This document shows, piece after piece, positions 39,768 to 50,138 of a stretch of DNA of 64,000 bases; the stretch's first letter is position 1; each line of letters opens with the position of its first letter. Location of the stretch: NCBI RefSeq assembly GCF_020514235.1, contig NZ_VTLB01000002.1, positions 124,001-188,000 of the forward strand, written 5' to 3'. A model generated the notes under the pieces. That model was not told the origin of the DNA. It made no database searches and worked only from the letters and a program-made list of their open reading frames with translations. Origin of the DNA: Synechococcus sp. MU1617 (GTDB taxonomy: Bacteria > Cyanobacteriota > Cyanobacteriia > PCC-6307 > Cyanobiaceae). The position numbers were made by a program, and so were the translations under genes.

Positions 39768-41375
39768 TCAGACCAGGCTGGTGTTGAAATTGAACGCGTC
39801 CAGCGTGCCGGACACTTCGCTCGACACCAGCAGCGTGCCGCCATTGGCACTGGTCTTCACGAATTCGGTGGCTTCAGGAGAGATCGAGTTCGCCGCATGG
39901 AACGTATACACGTGCTCTGGCGCATCCACATTGGTGATCTCGTAAACCGGGATCAGCGTGCTGGTTCCCCGCTCCAGAGAAATGAAGGCAAAGGATCGAT
40001 CGCCCAGAGTGGCAGTCTCCACATGCTCAGGCTCAACGCCCTTGTCGTCGCTGCGGCCATCGTCATAGACGTCGTTTTCAGCAGCGATGCGGTCCAAGTC
40101 ATCACCTGAATCCCAAACGATGCTGCCGTCAAGATCGCGGATCGTGAAGGAACGACCACCAAAGCCGGTGATGCTGTCAGCGGTGTTCTGATCCACCACC
40201 GTTTTCAGGCGGCCTTCGCCATCACCGCTGACGATGCTGTTGCCCTGAGGGCCATCCAACTTGCCGGCGCGCTTTTCATCGGAATAGAAGTCATCGTCGG
40301 CCACGGCTCCATGCTTCCAGGTGATGAAAAATTCATCACCGGCTTCCGCTTCAAAAGCAGTGGAGTTCTGACCCCGCATGTCGCGGTGCACATACACCGT
40401 CTTGCCCGTTAGCGGATCTTCAATCTCAGCGACAGCACCTTTCTTCTTGCTTTGGTGGAGCGTGAAGGTGCCATCGGCATCCGCCTCAAAATTCACATCA
40501 TCGGGACGCACCCGGCCATCGCCCTCGTTGGCCATCACCGCATAGGTCGTGCCATTGCTTGCGGTGAAGACATCCATGCCATCTGGCATATACAGGCTCT
40601 TGAAGTCGCGATCCCCCGGCAGATAGCCGCCGTCTTTATCGGAAGTGTCCACCGATAATCCCGTCCAATCCTTGGCACCCAAACCCGTGGGGGTTTCCAA
40701 AGTGCCCGGCTCCAGGTTCACAACGACCATGGCGTTGTTTTCCTGCAGGGTCACCACAGCACGCTTGCTGTCTGAGGTGATTTTGACAAATTCAGGCTCG
40801 ATATCTTTCGCAGGACTGTCGGCATTTTCACCAGAAAGACGCACACCGGCATCCTTCAGCTGCTGGGCAGTGAATCCAGCAAAGCCAAGAGTTGTTGTTT
40901 GCTTGAGTGATTTTTTGTCATCACCCAAGCGAATGATCGAAATCGAACCCTCCGGATCAACCCCATCGGACGTTCCGTAGTAATCGTTGGGCTCCCCTTC
41001 ATTGGCAACAACAATGGTTTTGCCATCAGGACTCCAAGCGACGGAATCCGGCAGATAGCCCACCGTGGTGCTGAAACGCCGGCTCAGCGTGTTCTTGCTG
41101 CTGTTGAAGTGGTAGACACTGACTCTTCCTTTTTCAGTCTTGCTGGGCGACTCCGCCACAGCAAATTGATTGCCATAGGCTGCGACGGATTGGATATCTC
41201 CATCAAATTCTTTCTCCAGCACCACTTCTGGATTCTGAAAATTGGCGTCGTACTTCACAAAGCGCACGGTGTTGTCACCACCGCAAACAGCAGCAACCTT
41301 CGCGCCAGGCACCCAGGCCACGATCTCCGCGCCATCGAGGTCGATGCTCACGGGTGTGTTGTTGAAACCAGCCAT
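39768..41375 (-). CDS. Choice-of-anchor I beta-propeller protein
   Basis: Protein of 535 residues from the ATG at 41375 (a TTG three codons upstream is less likely). Repeated beta-propeller blades carry phrases such as YLPDSVAWSPDGKTIVVANE, EPEFVKITSDSKRAVVTLQE, MANEGDGRV and GVEPEHVETATLGDRSFAFI, matching the choice-of-anchor I family, which is often mis-annotated as alkaline phosphatase. A predicted signal peptide is absent: MAGFNNTPVSIDLDGAEIVA starts directly with a strand. The gene, its terminator and its upstream region sit between 20-bp direct repeats. Substrate unknown. Confidence 0.8.
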   Translation of the reverse strand: MAGFNNTPVSIDLDGAEIVAWVPGAKVAAVCGGDNTVRFVKYDANFQNPEVVLEKEFDGDIQSVAAYGNQFAVAESPSKTEKGRVSVYHFNSSKNTLSRRFSTTVGYLPDSVAWSPDGKTIVVANEGEPNDYYGTSDGVDPEGSISIIRLGDDKKSLKQTTTLGFAGFTAQQLKDAGVRLSGENADSPAKDIEPEFVKITSDSKRAVVTLQENNAMVVVNLEPGTLETPTGLGAKDWTGLSVDTSDKDGGYLPGDRDFKSLYMPDGMDVFTASNGTTYAVMANEGDGRVRPDDVNFEADADGTFTLHQSKKKGAVAEIEDPLTGKTVYVHRDMRGQNSTAFEAEAGDEFFITWKHGAVADDDFYSDEKRAGKLDGPQGNSIVSGDGEGRLKTVVDQNTADSITGFGGRSFTIRDLDGSIVWDSGDDLDRIAAENDVYDDGRSDDKGVEPEHVETATLGDRSFAFISLERGTSTLIPVYEITNVDAPEHVYTFHAANSISPEATEFVKTSANGGTLLVSSEVSGTLDAFNFNTSLV

Positions 41376-41560
41376 AAGGCTCAAAGAGAAGTCTCACCTC
41401 TTGCATAACCGAACAAACAGGAGCCGGTATTTAAAACAAGCGCAACATCGGATTATCAAGCCATTAAATGCACCGAAGGCAACACCAAAAACGTGTTCCA
41501 AATCACATTATTGATGTCTTGACTTGTCTGATAACGATGAGATCAAGCGAGCTCACCTCA

Positions 41561-41580
41561 CATGGCGTGGAGCATTGCAC
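41561..41580. repeat. Right copy of 20-bp direct repeat
   Basis: Exact second copy of the repeat at 39669-39688, touching the stop codon of the ABC permease gene. Confidence 0.95.
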
Positions 41581-42369
41581 TCAACTGGAGGCTGAGGTGT
41601 AAAACCGCAGGGCAAACAACCAGAAGGCCCGCGCCGCCGCAAAGAACAGCACCGCCAGAGCCAAGCCCGCCAGCAGCATCGGTGCGGCAGCTTCCCCGAG
41701 CAACACCTGTGCGGGAACCGTGGTGAGAAACGCCACCGGCAACACCAGGGTGAACAGCAGGCGCAGGGCAGGCGGGTAGGCGTTGAGGGGATAACGGCCA
41801 GAGGCCAGCAGGGCCCGCAACACCTCGGTGGCATTCCAGGTTTTGACGAACCAGATGCTGGTGGCGGCGATCAGAAACCAGAGCGAATAGAGGATCAAGC
41901 CACCGGCGAGCAGCATCACCAGCACGGTGAACAGGGAAGAAAGGCTGAGCACCACACCGGCCTGATGGCTGCCCCAAGCCAAGAGCCCCAGCCCCAGGCC
42001 AATCTCCGGCAGCCCCGCAGGCGAGAGCGTGCGCAGCGACAACCAGAACTGACTGTCGATCGGTTTGAGCAGCACGAAATCAAGAGTGCCCTCGCGCACA
42101 TGGGTAACGATCGCCCCGAGGTTCGGGCGCAACCAGGTGGTGGCTATGCCGTCGAACACCGTGTAGAGCCCCTGCACCATCAAGGCCTGAGCCCAGCTCC
42201 AGCCCCCCAACGTCTGATCAGGGCCATAGAAGAGCGAGAGCAGAAACAGGCTGCCGCTGAGGCTCATTGCCACCGCCACCAGCTCGATCAGCACATTGGC
42301 CTGATACTCCAGCTGCACCGCCACGGCCGTGCCCCAGAAGCGACGCAGGGTCCGCCAGTAGCGCCCCAT
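41581..42369 (-). CDS. ABC-2 type transporter permease (DUF990-like), second subunit
   Basis: Integral membrane protein of 262 residues with about six hydrophobic helices and the family segment VREGTLDFVLLKPIDSQFW (PF06182 type). It pairs with the other permease at 42369; the start ATG shares its first bases with the previous stop. The chosen start MGRYWRTLRRF gives a standard permease length. Exporter substrate unknown. Confidence 0.85.
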   Translation of the reverse strand: MGRYWRTLRRFWGTAVAVQLEYQANVLIELVAVAMSLSGSLFLLSLFYGPDQTLGGWSWAQALMVQGLYTVFDGIATTWLRPNLGAIVTHVREGTLDFVLLKPIDSQFWLSLRTLSPAGLPEIGLGLGLLAWGSHQAGVVLSLSSLFTVLVMLLAGGLILYSLWFLIAATSIWFVKTWNATEVLRALLASGRYPLNAYPPALRLLFTLVLPVAFLTTVPAQVLLGEAAAPMLLAGLALAVLFFAAARAFWLFALRFYTSASS

Positions 42370-43166
42370 CAGGCCCCCATGGCGCTGTAGCGCCGCACGC
42401 CGGCCCGCCAGAGCAGCAGCACCAACGGCAACAGCAGGGCGATCCAGGCCAGTTGCGCCCCGAAGCCCGCCAACAGATCCACCGGCTGGCCCGCCAGCAC
42501 CCGAGCCGGAAAATCGATCAGGTAAGGGAAGGGCGTCCACTGGGCCACAGCCCGCACCGCCGGCGGAAACGCCGTGAGCGGTGCCAAGAGACCGGAAAGG
42601 AACAGGAAGGGAATGAACTGGAGCCGCTCCAGGGCGCTGGCCTTCTCACTCCAGAAGCAGAGGGCCGCAATCACGCTCTGAAACAGGAAGGCAATGGCAA
42701 AGGCCATCCAGGTGGCCAACCAGGCCAGCAGAAAGCCCCCCAACGTCGGCACCCAGAAGGCCTGAGGCTGCACCGCAAAGAACACCGCCGCGATCAGCGC
42801 CGCGAAGGGCAGACGGGTGAGCTGCTCACCGAGATGGGCCGCCACATAACGCCAGAGCGGGTGCAACGGTTGCAGCAGGTAGGGCGAAAGACGGCCGAGA
42901 AGAGCGTCTTCCTCGAAGGCATAGACCACCCACACCACCGAGAACTGGCGCACCAGAAAAGCGCTGAGAAAATAGCGATCAAGGGCCACACCATCCAGCC
43001 CCAGCCCTGAGCGCGCGTCGCTGCCGCTCCAGACGCTGAGCATGATGAACGGCAGCACCCCGGAGAGGGCCCAGAGGGCGATCTCAGCGCGGTACTCGAG
43101 CATGTGGGCGTACTGGGAGCCCAGCAACACCCGAATGATCCGGCGGTTCAGCCCGAAGATCTGCAT
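42369..43166 (-). CDS. ABC-2 type transporter permease, first subunit
   Basis: Membrane protein of 265 residues with six predicted helices. It contains the DUF990/PF06182-like phrase LGRLSPYLLQPLHPLWRYVA preceding the central helices. It overlaps the ATPase gene upstream and the second permease downstream by one base each, giving a three-gene exporter. Confidence 0.85.
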   Translation of the reverse strand: MQIFGLNRRIIRVLLGSQYAHMLEYRAEIALWALSGVLPFIMLSVWSGSDARSGLGLDGVALDRYFLSAFLVRQFSVVWVVYAFEEDALLGRLSPYLLQPLHPLWRYVAAHLGEQLTRLPFAALIAAVFFAVQPQAFWVPTLGGFLLAWLATWMAFAIAFLFQSVIAALCFWSEKASALERLQFIPFLFLSGLLAPLTAFPPAVRAVAQWTPFPYLIDFPARVLAGQPVDLLAGFGAQLAWIALLLPLVLLLWRAGVRRYSAMGA

Positions 43167-44140
43167 CAGACGCGCCCCTGCCGGAACAACCCACCGATCA
43201 ACTCTTCAATCGGCGGATCGGTCACATCCAGATCACGCACGGGGAAGCGGTCCAGCAGCTGCGCCACCACGGCGGTGAGCTGGTCGCGGGGCACCAACAG
43301 CCGCACATCACAGCCCTCCAACTGCTCCAGACGCCCCAACCCCACCAACGCATCAGCTTCCACCGGGGATTCCAACTCCAACCGCACCTCCCGCTCCGGC
43401 GCCAATTGATCAGCCAGCGCCTCGAGGGGGCCGTCGTGGAACAACCGCCCCTGGTGAATCAGCAGCACCCGGGGACACAGCGCCGTGATGTCAGCCATGT
43501 AGTGGCTGGTGAGCAACACCGTTGCCCCCGTGCGGCGGTTGTAGTCCGCCAGGAACTGGCGCACCCGGGCCTGGGCATTCACATCCAGCCCCAGGGTCGG
43601 TTCATCGAGGAACAGCACCTCCGGCTCGTGCAGCAGCGCCGCCAGCAATTCGGCCTTCATCCGCTGACCCAGGGAAAGCTTGCGCACCGGCCGGGTCAGC
43701 TCCTCCCCCAGCTCCAGCAGATCGGCCAGCTCACTGATCCGCCGCCGAGCCACGGCATCGGGGATGCCATACACAGCAGCATTCACCCGCAGTGAATCCA
43801 TCGGCGGCAGGTCCCAGAGCAGCTGCTGCTTCTGCCCCATCACCAGGGTGATCCGCCGCAGGAACTCCGCCTGACGGCGCTGCGGCCGGTACCCCGCCAC
43901 CTGCACCTCCCCGGCGCTGGGGTGGATCAAGCCGCAGAGCATCTTCAAGGTGGTGGTTTTACCGGCGCCGTTGGCGCCGAGAAAGCCCACCATCTCGCCG
44001 GGCTCGATCCGAAAGGAGACGTCCTGCACCGCCATCACATCCCTGGTGCGGCGGCGTACGAAATGGCGCAGGGTGCCGGCCAACCCGGGCTGCTTCTCGG
44101 CAACCCGGTAGATCTTGCTCAGCCCCTGAACCTGAATCAC
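43166..44140 (-). CDS. ABC transporter ATPase (NatA-like)
   Basis: ATP-binding subunit of 324 residues: Walker A GANGAGKTT, signature LSLGQRMKAELLAALL, Walker B VLFLDEPTLGLD. It powers export with the two ABC-2 permeases that follow. It starts 4 bp after the valS stop and is probably transcribed with valS. Confidence 0.93.
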   Translation of the reverse strand: MIQVQGLSKIYRVAEKQPGLAGTLRHFVRRRTRDVMAVQDVSFRIEPGEMVGFLGANGAGKTTTLKMLCGLIHPSAGEVQVAGYRPQRRQAEFLRRITLVMGQKQQLLWDLPPMDSLRVNAAVYGIPDAVARRRISELADLLELGEELTRPVRKLSLGQRMKAELLAALLHEPEVLFLDEPTLGLDVNAQARVRQFLADYNRRTGATVLLTSHYMADITALCPRVLLIHQGRLFHDGPLEALADQLAPEREVRLELESPVEADALVGLGRLEQLEGCDVRLLVPRDQLTAVVAQLLDRFPVRDLDVTDPPIEELIGGLFRQGRV

Positions 44141-44144
44141 CGAA

Positions 44145-46889
44145 TCAGCTCAGATCCGCCAGGCGCTTACGCGCCAGATCCGCCTGGGCCTGCTTCTCAT
44201 CCAGGTTGGCCTGGCATTCCGCCACCACCTCCGGCGGAGCCTTATCGGCGAAGTTGGGGTTCCCCAAGCGGCCCGCCAGCCCCTTGATCTCCTTCTCGGC
44301 CTTGGCGATGTCTTTTTCCAGGCGCCCCTTGAGCGCATCGAGATCAACGAGGCCTTCGATCGGCAGCAGCACCTGGAGCTCACCGCTCACTCCCGCCAGT
44401 GCCTTGGCCACCGGAGCCGCATCGGCCTCCGCCGGCGCCATCACTGCCACCGACTCCGCCCGCGTCAACGCCGTGATATCGGCCATGCCCTTGCTCAGCA
44501 CAGCCGCCAGCTCGCCGCGGCCGGTGACGAAACGCACCGGCACCGACTGGGAGGGCTTGAGACCCGCCACCGCGCGCAGATTGCGCACCACACGAATGGC
44601 ACCGATCAGCTCAGCGAAGGAGGCTTCCAACGCATCATCCAAAGCGCTTTCATCTAGAACCGGCCAGGGCTGCAACGCCAGGAAGGTGGTCTCCGGCTCG
44701 CCAGTGACGCTGTGCCAGAGCTCTTCGGTGAGGTGGGGCATCAGCGGATGCAGCATCAGGTGCATCTGGCTGATCACCTTGGCCAGCACCTGCTTGGCCA
44801 CCCGCTGATCAGCAAGGGCCTCGGCTGAGGGGTTCTCACTGGGGTTGAGCCGGCGCTTGCTCAGTTCCAGATACCAGTCGCAGACGTCGTTCCAGGCGAA
44901 CTCGTAAAGCCCCTTGGCCGCTTCACCGAGGCCGTAGCTGCTGTAGCGCTCGGCCGTCTCCCGGTTCACCCGGGCCAGGCGGGAGAGGATCCAACGGTCC
45001 GCCAGCTGCAGCGCTGAGGGATCGGGGTCGCCGAGTTGGGCCGGCGTTTCTCCGCCCAGGTTCATCAGCGCGAAGCGGGTGGCGTTCCACAGCTTGTTGG
45101 CGAAGTTGCGCGAGGCCTCCACCGTGGCGGAGGTGTCTTTCTTGCGGTCGTAGTCCAGGCGGATGTCCTGCCCCGCACCGGCCACTTCCCGCACCAGGGC
45201 GAAGCGCAGAGCATCGGTGCCGTAGCGCTCGATCAGCAGCAGCGGATCGATGCCGTTACCGGCGCTCTTGCTCATCTTGCGGTTCTGCTCATCCCGCACC
45301 AGACCGTGGATGTAGACGTCCTGAAAGGGCATCTCGCCGGTGAAAGCGCCGGCCATCATCGTCATCCGGGCAACCCAGAAAAAGATGATGTCGAAGCCCG
45401 TCACCAGGGTGCTGGTGGGGTACCAGCGCTGCAGGTCAGCGCTATCGGCATCAGGCCAACCGAGGGTGGAGAAGGGCCACAAGCCACTGGAAAACCAGGT
45501 GTCGAGCACGTCTTCGTCCTGCTCGATCTCCGCCGCCGCGCCGTACTCCGCCTTTGCCTTCTCCAGGGCTTCGGCTTCGTTGCGGGCCACCACATAGGGC
45601 GTGGTGTCGGTGTATTTGCCTTCGGTCTCGCTGATCACGAACCAGGCAGGGATGCGATGGCCCCACCAGAGCTGGCGGCTGATGCACCAGTCGCGGATGT
45701 CGGTGAGCCAGTCGCGATAGACCTTCTCCCAGCGCTCGGGAATGAAGCGGGGATCCTGCTTCTCGAGGGCCTCACGGCAGCGAGCCGCCAAAGGCTCGGT
45801 TTTGACAAACCACTGGGTGGAGAGCAGCGGCTCCACCGGCACCTTGCCGCGGTCGGAATAGGGAACGCTGTGGCGGTAGTCCTCAACCTTCACCAGCAGG
45901 CCCAGCTCCTCCAAGCCGGCCACCACGGCCTTGCGGGCCTCAAAGCGATCGAGCCCCTCGAACTGACCGGCCTCTTTATTCATCGTGCCGTTTTTGCGCA
46001 TCACCGTGATCTGGGGCAGACCGTGGCGCTGGCCGATGGCGAAATCGTTGGGGTCGTGGGCCGGCGTCACCTTGACGCAACCGGTGCCGAAATCTTTCTC
46101 CACGTGGTCGTCGGCCACGATCGGAATCTCCCGCCCTACAAAGGGCAGGGTGAGGGTCTGGCCCACCAGATGGGCATAGCGGTCATCGGTGGGGTTCACC
46201 GCCACCGCCGTGTCGCCCAACATGGTTTCGGGCCGGGTGGTGGCCACCTCCAGATGGCCGTCACCGCTGCTGAGCGGGTAGCGGAAATGCCAGAGGTGGC
46301 CGTCCACCTCCTTCATCTCCACCTCCAGATCACTCACCGCCGAACCGGAGGCGGGGCACCAGTTCACGAGGTACTCACCGCGGTAAATCAGCCCCTGCTC
46401 GTGCAGCCGCACGAACGCCTCTTTCACTGCCTCACTCAGGCCCTCATCCAAGGTGAAGCGCTGGCGCTTCCAATCAACGGAATACCCCAGCCGCCGCAGC
46501 TGGCCCACGATGCGGCCACCGCTTTCGGCCTTCCACTCCCAAGCCCGCTCCAGAAAGGCATCGCGGCCGAGGTCGTGGCGGGTCTTGCCCTCCTGTTTCA
46601 GCTGCTTCTCGAGGATCGTCTGCACCGCGATCGAGGCGTGGTCGGTGCCCGGAAGGCAGAGCACGTTCTTTCCTGCCAAGCGCTGATAACGCACGATCGT
46701 GTCAATCAGGGCCGTGTTGAAGGCATGGCCCATGTGCAGGCTGCCGGTCACGTTCGGCGGCGGGATCACGACCGAGAACGGTTCACCGGGAGCCTTCGGG
46801 TCGGGATGAAACGCCCCCTGGTCCTCCCAGGCCTGCTGCCAACGGGCCTCCGTGCCAACCGGGTCGTAGGTCTTGGCCAGTTCGGGCAC
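44145..46889 (-). CDS. valS: Valyl-tRNA synthetase
   Basis: Class I aminoacyl-tRNA synthetase charging tRNA-Val, 914 residues. [16 protein letters not shown] carries the HIGH motif, [12 protein letters not shown] the KMSKS loop, and the central editing domain and C-terminal coiled coil ([20 protein letters not shown]) are present. Complete. The cognate tRNA-Val(UAC) gene lies 10 kb away in this window. The ABC exporter genes follow directly. Confidence 0.97.
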   Translation of the reverse strand: MPELAKTYDPVGTEARWQQAWEDQGAFHPDPKAPGEPFSVVIPPPNVTGSLHMGHAFNTALIDTIVRYQRLAGKNVLCLPGTDHASIAVQTILEKQLKQEGKTRHDLGRDAFLERAWEWKAESGGRIVGQLRRLGYSVDWKRQRFTLDEGLSEAVKEAFVRLHEQGLIYRGEYLVNWCPASGSAVSDLEVEMKEVDGHLWHFRYPLSSGDGHLEVATTRPETMLGDTAVAVNPTDDRYAHLVGQTLTLPFVGREIPIVADDHVEKDFGTGCVKVTPAHDPNDFAIGQRHGLPQITVMRKNGTMNKEAGQFEGLDRFEARKAVVAGLEELGLLVKVEDYRHSVPYSDRGKVPVEPLLSTQWFVKTEPLAARCREALEKQDPRFIPERWEKVYRDWLTDIRDWCISRQLWWGHRIPAWFVISETEGKYTDTTPYVVARNEAEALEKAKAEYGAAAEIEQDEDVLDTWFSSGLWPFSTLGWPDADSADLQRWYPTSTLVTGFDIIFFWVARMTMMAGAFTGEMPFQDVYIHGLVRDEQNRKMSKSAGNGIDPLLLIERYGTDALRFALVREVAGAGQDIRLDYDRKKDTSATVEASRNFANKLWNATRFALMNLGGETPAQLGDPDPSALQLADRWILSRLARVNRETAERYSSYGLGEAAKGLYEFAWNDVCDWYLELSKRRLNPSENPSAEALADQRVAKQVLAKVISQMHLMLHPLMPHLTEELWHSVTGEPETTFLALQPWPVLDESALDDALEASFAELIGAIRVVRNLRAVAGLKPSQSVPVRFVTGRGELAAVLSKGMADITALTRAESVAVMAPAEADAAPVAKALAGVSGELQVLLPIEGLVDLDALKGRLEKDIAKAEKEIKGLAGRLGNPNFADKAPPEVVAECQANLDEKQAQADLARKRLADLS

Positions 46890-46977
46890 GGAAAGCTCAG
46901 CGGTTCAGCCGGCCATGCTCGCAAAGCCCTGCCCGCGATGGCCAACGTCCCTAGCATCGATCCATCGAAGGGATGGG

Positions 46978-48228
46978 ATGGCCGCGATCCGGATCCAGCA
47001 TCTGGCCATGGGCATCGCACTGGCAGTGATCAGTGCAGGCTGCAGCAACTGGCGTCCACCGGTTGTTATCAAAGTGGTTCGAACAGTAAACAGCGCGGAG
47101 ACCATCTCCAGCCAGGATTACGAGAGGCTGCGCGAGGTCACCGAGGACGCGATCGATCACATCAGAAGTGTCGACTCCTCGATTAGGCCTCAGCTGACGT
47201 TGTCAACACAAGCCAACTTCGTTGACGAAATTGCGGATCAAACCCAAAGCGGATTTGGTCCAGACCTGTTGATTACCGATAGCGACACGGCCTTGGAGCT
47301 CTACCGGCGCAAGCTGACCGATCCCATCAAAATCTCTCCAGAGGATCGGTCTGACACGCCGAGTTACTTGTTCGACCTCGTCACCGCTGGAGACGGCCAG
47401 CTTGTGGGTCGACCCGTGAATCAGTTTGTGCAATTGGCGTGTTTCAACAAAGAACGGCTGGAGGTTCCTCCAGCAACCCTGGAGGAGATGGAACAAGAAA
47501 GCGAAAGCACCAACTTCGGCATGGCATTGCAACTGAAAGACCTGTTTTGGAGTGCCGAAGCCTTTGATGCTGGCGAAGCGATGGAAGCAGCTCTGGCGAA
47601 GCGTCCTCCCGATCTGGATCGACAATCCAAGGTCACCCAATGGCTTCATTGGCTGGAATCCGCGAGCTATCAGCAGAACATCCGTTTTTTGAACAACCAA
47701 CGCAGCCTCAGAAAGGCACTGATCTCTGGCGAGCTCGACTGGATCACCTGCTGGAGCAGCAGCCTGCGGGAATTGCGCGATCAAATGAACGACAAACTTG
47801 CCCTCGCGCCGCTACCCAAAGGGCCATCAACGAAGCTCAAAGCAGCCACCAAACTTCAGGTGTGGTCGCTGGGGCGAAACTCAAGCAGAACGCAGCGGGA
47901 GAAAGCCCTGGTGATGATTGATTTCATCACCAAGCCCTGGGCGCAAAAGACCTACGCCCTTGCCGGACGAAATTCTCTGCCGGTGAATCGGAAAGCAGCA
48001 AAAATCGTGGCTTCTAAAATTCCTGGCGGAACGGCGGCGTTGGTGATGTACGCGCAGGAGTCGATCAAAGAAAAAGCCGCAAAGGGCCAATCCAAAGCTC
48101 GTGTGTTCCGAGATCCAGCTCGGTATCGAGAGATCTCTGAGGCCCTAATGGACACCATTTATGACGTCCGCACCCCGGAAGAATCCACCAAAGACATCAT
48201 CAAAAGCCTTCGCGGAGAAGAGCCATGA
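46978..48228 (+). CDS. Extracellular solute-binding lipoprotein
   Basis: Protein of 416 residues with a lipoprotein signal: hydrophobic MGIALAVISAGC with the lipid-modified Cys at residue 22. The body resembles an ABC solute-binding protein (FGPDLLITDSDTALELYRR, LFWSAEAFDAGEAMEAAL, KALVMIDFITKPWAQKTYAL), but no ABC permease or ATPase gene is near. It ends with an ATGA overlap with the MscS gene. It faces valS across about 90 bp. The ligand is unknown; a sensory role for the channel is an inference. Confidence 0.8.
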   Translation: MAAIRIQHLAMGIALAVISAGCSNWRPPVVIKVVRTVNSAETISSQDYERLREVTEDAIDHIRSVDSSIRPQLTLSTQANFVDEIADQTQSGFGPDLLITDSDTALELYRRKLTDPIKISPEDRSDTPSYLFDLVTAGDGQLVGRPVNQFVQLACFNKERLEVPPATLEEMEQESESTNFGMALQLKDLFWSAEAFDAGEAMEAALAKRPPDLDRQSKVTQWLHWLESASYQQNIRFLNNQRSLRKALISGELDWITCWSSSLRELRDQMNDKLALAPLPKGPSTKLKAATKLQVWSLGRNSSRTQREKALVMIDFITKPWAQKTYALAGRNSLPVNRKAAKIVASKIPGGTAALVMYAQESIKEKAAKGQSKARVFRDPARYREISEALMDTIYDVRTPEESTKDIIKSLRGEEP

Positions 48229-49535
48229 TTTCAGCTCTGACATCGGAAGCAACCACTTGGCTGGGCTATTTGCAGCGTGGATCGGTGCTACTCCAAGTGG
48301 GATTATTTGTTGCAGCTTATAGCAGTGAATCTCGGCTTAAGCGCAAGCTCAACAGCCCCCTAACCGCGAGTCTTACCCATCTGATTGTGCCAGCGGCGTT
48401 GTTGCTCATCGCCACACTTTTGACCCTGTCTGGTATCACAGCAGGCTTTCTGCAGTATCTGGCGCTCCTCTGGGTCCTGTGGCGCTGCGTGGAGCCCACA
48501 AAACAGCTGATCCTCGGCCGCTTCCCCAAAGTTCCTGTGGAAGAAATCGACAAGTCGCTTTTCCGGCCCGTACTGCTGGTGGTTTCGATCCTCACCTTTT
48601 TTCAGATGCTGGGAAGCCGAGAATCTCTGTCGCTAATTTCCCTCGGTGATGTGTTCGGGGTAACGCTCACCATCGGCAAATTGTTCACCGCCCTAGTGAT
48701 CGTTTATCTGGTCATCGCCCTGGCCAGCCGTCCGGCAGCGTTCGTTTCTTGGCTCGGGGGCAGCTTCTTCGGCATGAAGCCCCAAAGCCGCGTGGCGCTG
48801 GAGGTGATTCTTCGTTACTCGTTGATCGCCATCGGCGTGATGGGTGTCGCGTACTACATCGGCATCAACGGCACCGCCCTGGTGGCGGTGGCCGGGGGCC
48901 TCTCCGTGGGCATCGGTTTCGGAATTAAGGAGATCATCTCCAACTTCATCAGCAGCCTCTGGTTGTTGTTTGAGGGATCGGTGCGACCCGGCGAAATCCT
49001 GATGATCAACGGCGACCCCTGCACCGTGCGGAAGCTGGGGCTACGCGCCACCCAATTACGCCGCGGCCGCGATGGAGCGGAACTGCTGATCCCCAATCAA
49101 AACTTTTTCACCCAAGAGGCGGAGTCATACACCGCTGAAGAAACCTCACGCCGCGACGTGGTGGTGGTGGGAGCGGCTTATCACCACGAACCCAGTCAAG
49201 TGATCGCGGTGTTGGAGGAGGTCGCACGTCAGCACAAGAAGGTGCTGCCATACCCGCCGCCAGCTGCGTTCACGGTGGATTTCGCCGATTCCTCAATCAA
49301 CTACAAGCTGCTCTTCTGGGTGCGCAACCCCCTTGAAGCATTTGGTGTAGGGAGTGACTTGCGCCAAGCCATCTGGACGGCTTTTGAGAAGAACGGCATT
49401 GGCATTCCCTTCCCTCAGCGCCAGGTGTATCCGATGGAATGGCCCCCAGCCAAAGAGCAAACCCACCGGCTGGGCAGCCCCACCAATCAGCTCCAGGCCG
49501 AAGCAGACAGCGATTCAGCTGGCAAGACGGCTTAA
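48225..49535 (+). CDS. Mechanosensitive ion channel MscS family protein
   Basis: Membrane channel of 436 residues. Several N-terminal helices precede the pore helix and MscS beta domain: VAVAGGLSVGIGFGIKEIIS is the glycine-rich TM3 region and ELLIPNQNFFTQEAESYT a beta-domain signature. The C-terminal mixed domain has FPQRQVYP at its end. The ATG overlaps the stop of the solute-binding lipoprotein gene (ATGA), so the two are made together. The family opens under membrane tension; gating by the lipoprotein is untested. Confidence 0.9.
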   Translation: MISALTSEATTWLGYLQRGSVLLQVGLFVAAYSSESRLKRKLNSPLTASLTHLIVPAALLLIATLLTLSGITAGFLQYLALLWVLWRCVEPTKQLILGRFPKVPVEEIDKSLFRPVLLVVSILTFFQMLGSRESLSLISLGDVFGVTLTIGKLFTALVIVYLVIALASRPAAFVSWLGGSFFGMKPQSRVALEVILRYSLIAIGVMGVAYYIGINGTALVAVAGGLSVGIGFGIKEIISNFISSLWLLFEGSVRPGEILMINGDPCTVRKLGLRATQLRRGRDGAELLIPNQNFFTQEAESYTAEETSRRDVVVVGAAYHHEPSQVIAVLEEVARQHKKVLPYPPPAAFTVDFADSSINYKLLFWVRNPLEAFGVGSDLRQAIWTAFEKNGIGIPFPQRQVYPMEWPPAKEQTHRLGSPTNQLQAEADSDSAGKTA

Positions 49536-50138
49536 GTAGTCCTCCTGGCGTCCGGCATTGATCCAACCAGTGGCGATCAGCTTGCTGGCGCTCTCGTTGA
49601 CCCGACCGCGGTGAATATGGGACGGACCAGCCGGAAAGATCACTAACTTGCCCCGCTCAGCCGGTTCGTGGTGGTCCTGCCAGTGAAACTCGGTTCCGGC
49701 CTCATCAACGTCATTGCAATAAAGGATCCAAGCCAACACCCGGTGCACCGGTTCGGTGGCCTCATGGCTGATGGTCCAATCGCAATGCCAACGTTTGAAC
49801 CCTTCCCCGGGGGCGTAGTGCTGGAGGTTGAAGATCGGATTCACAAACAGGCTCTGCTGCGGGCAGCACTGTCGGAACAATGGCCGCTCCTGCAGATAGC
49901 GCTCCAAACCTGCCGTCACCCCACGAAGGATCAGTTGCGATAGGGCGAAGGATTCGGGTTCCGAGCGATCTATCGCCACCAGGCTGATGTCGGTGCTCTG
50001 TTTCGCCGGTTCCCCCTCACCCTCGGGCCCGAAAGCCACGCCAGGCCGCTGCAAATCCACACGGCGCTCGAAGAACTCACGCACCGCATCAGCAACCGAC
50101 GCGAAGCCGGGATTGCTGTAGCGCCCGATCAGGTTCAT
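49515..50138 (-). CDS. 2OG-Fe(II) oxygenase
   Basis: Non-haem oxygenase of 207 residues in the prolyl-4-hydroxylase-like group. Iron ligands are H118 and D120 in RWHCDW and H176 in SHIHRGRV; the co-substrate end resembles SKLIATGWI. The family hydroxylates proteins or small molecules using 2-oxoglutarate and O2; the substrate here is unknown. The ATG overlaps the stop of the upstream gene (ATGA). Its 3' end runs 21 bp into the end of the MscS gene. Confidence 0.85.
   Translation of the reverse strand: MNLIGRYSNPGFASVADAVREFFERRVDLQRPGVAFGPEGEGEPAKQSTDISLVAIDRSEPESFALSQLILRGVTAGLERYLQERPLFRQCCPQQSLFVNPIFNLQHYAPGEGFKRWHCDWTISHEATEPVHRVLAWILYCNDVDEAGTEFHWQDHHEPAERGKLVIFPAGPSHIHRGRVNESASKLIATGWINAGRQEDYLSRLAS

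Noticed and set aside
45036-47186. 716-codon plus-strand frame opposite valS
   Set aside because: Antisense to valS with intact HIGH and KMSKS motifs; the translated sequence has shadow-type composition.
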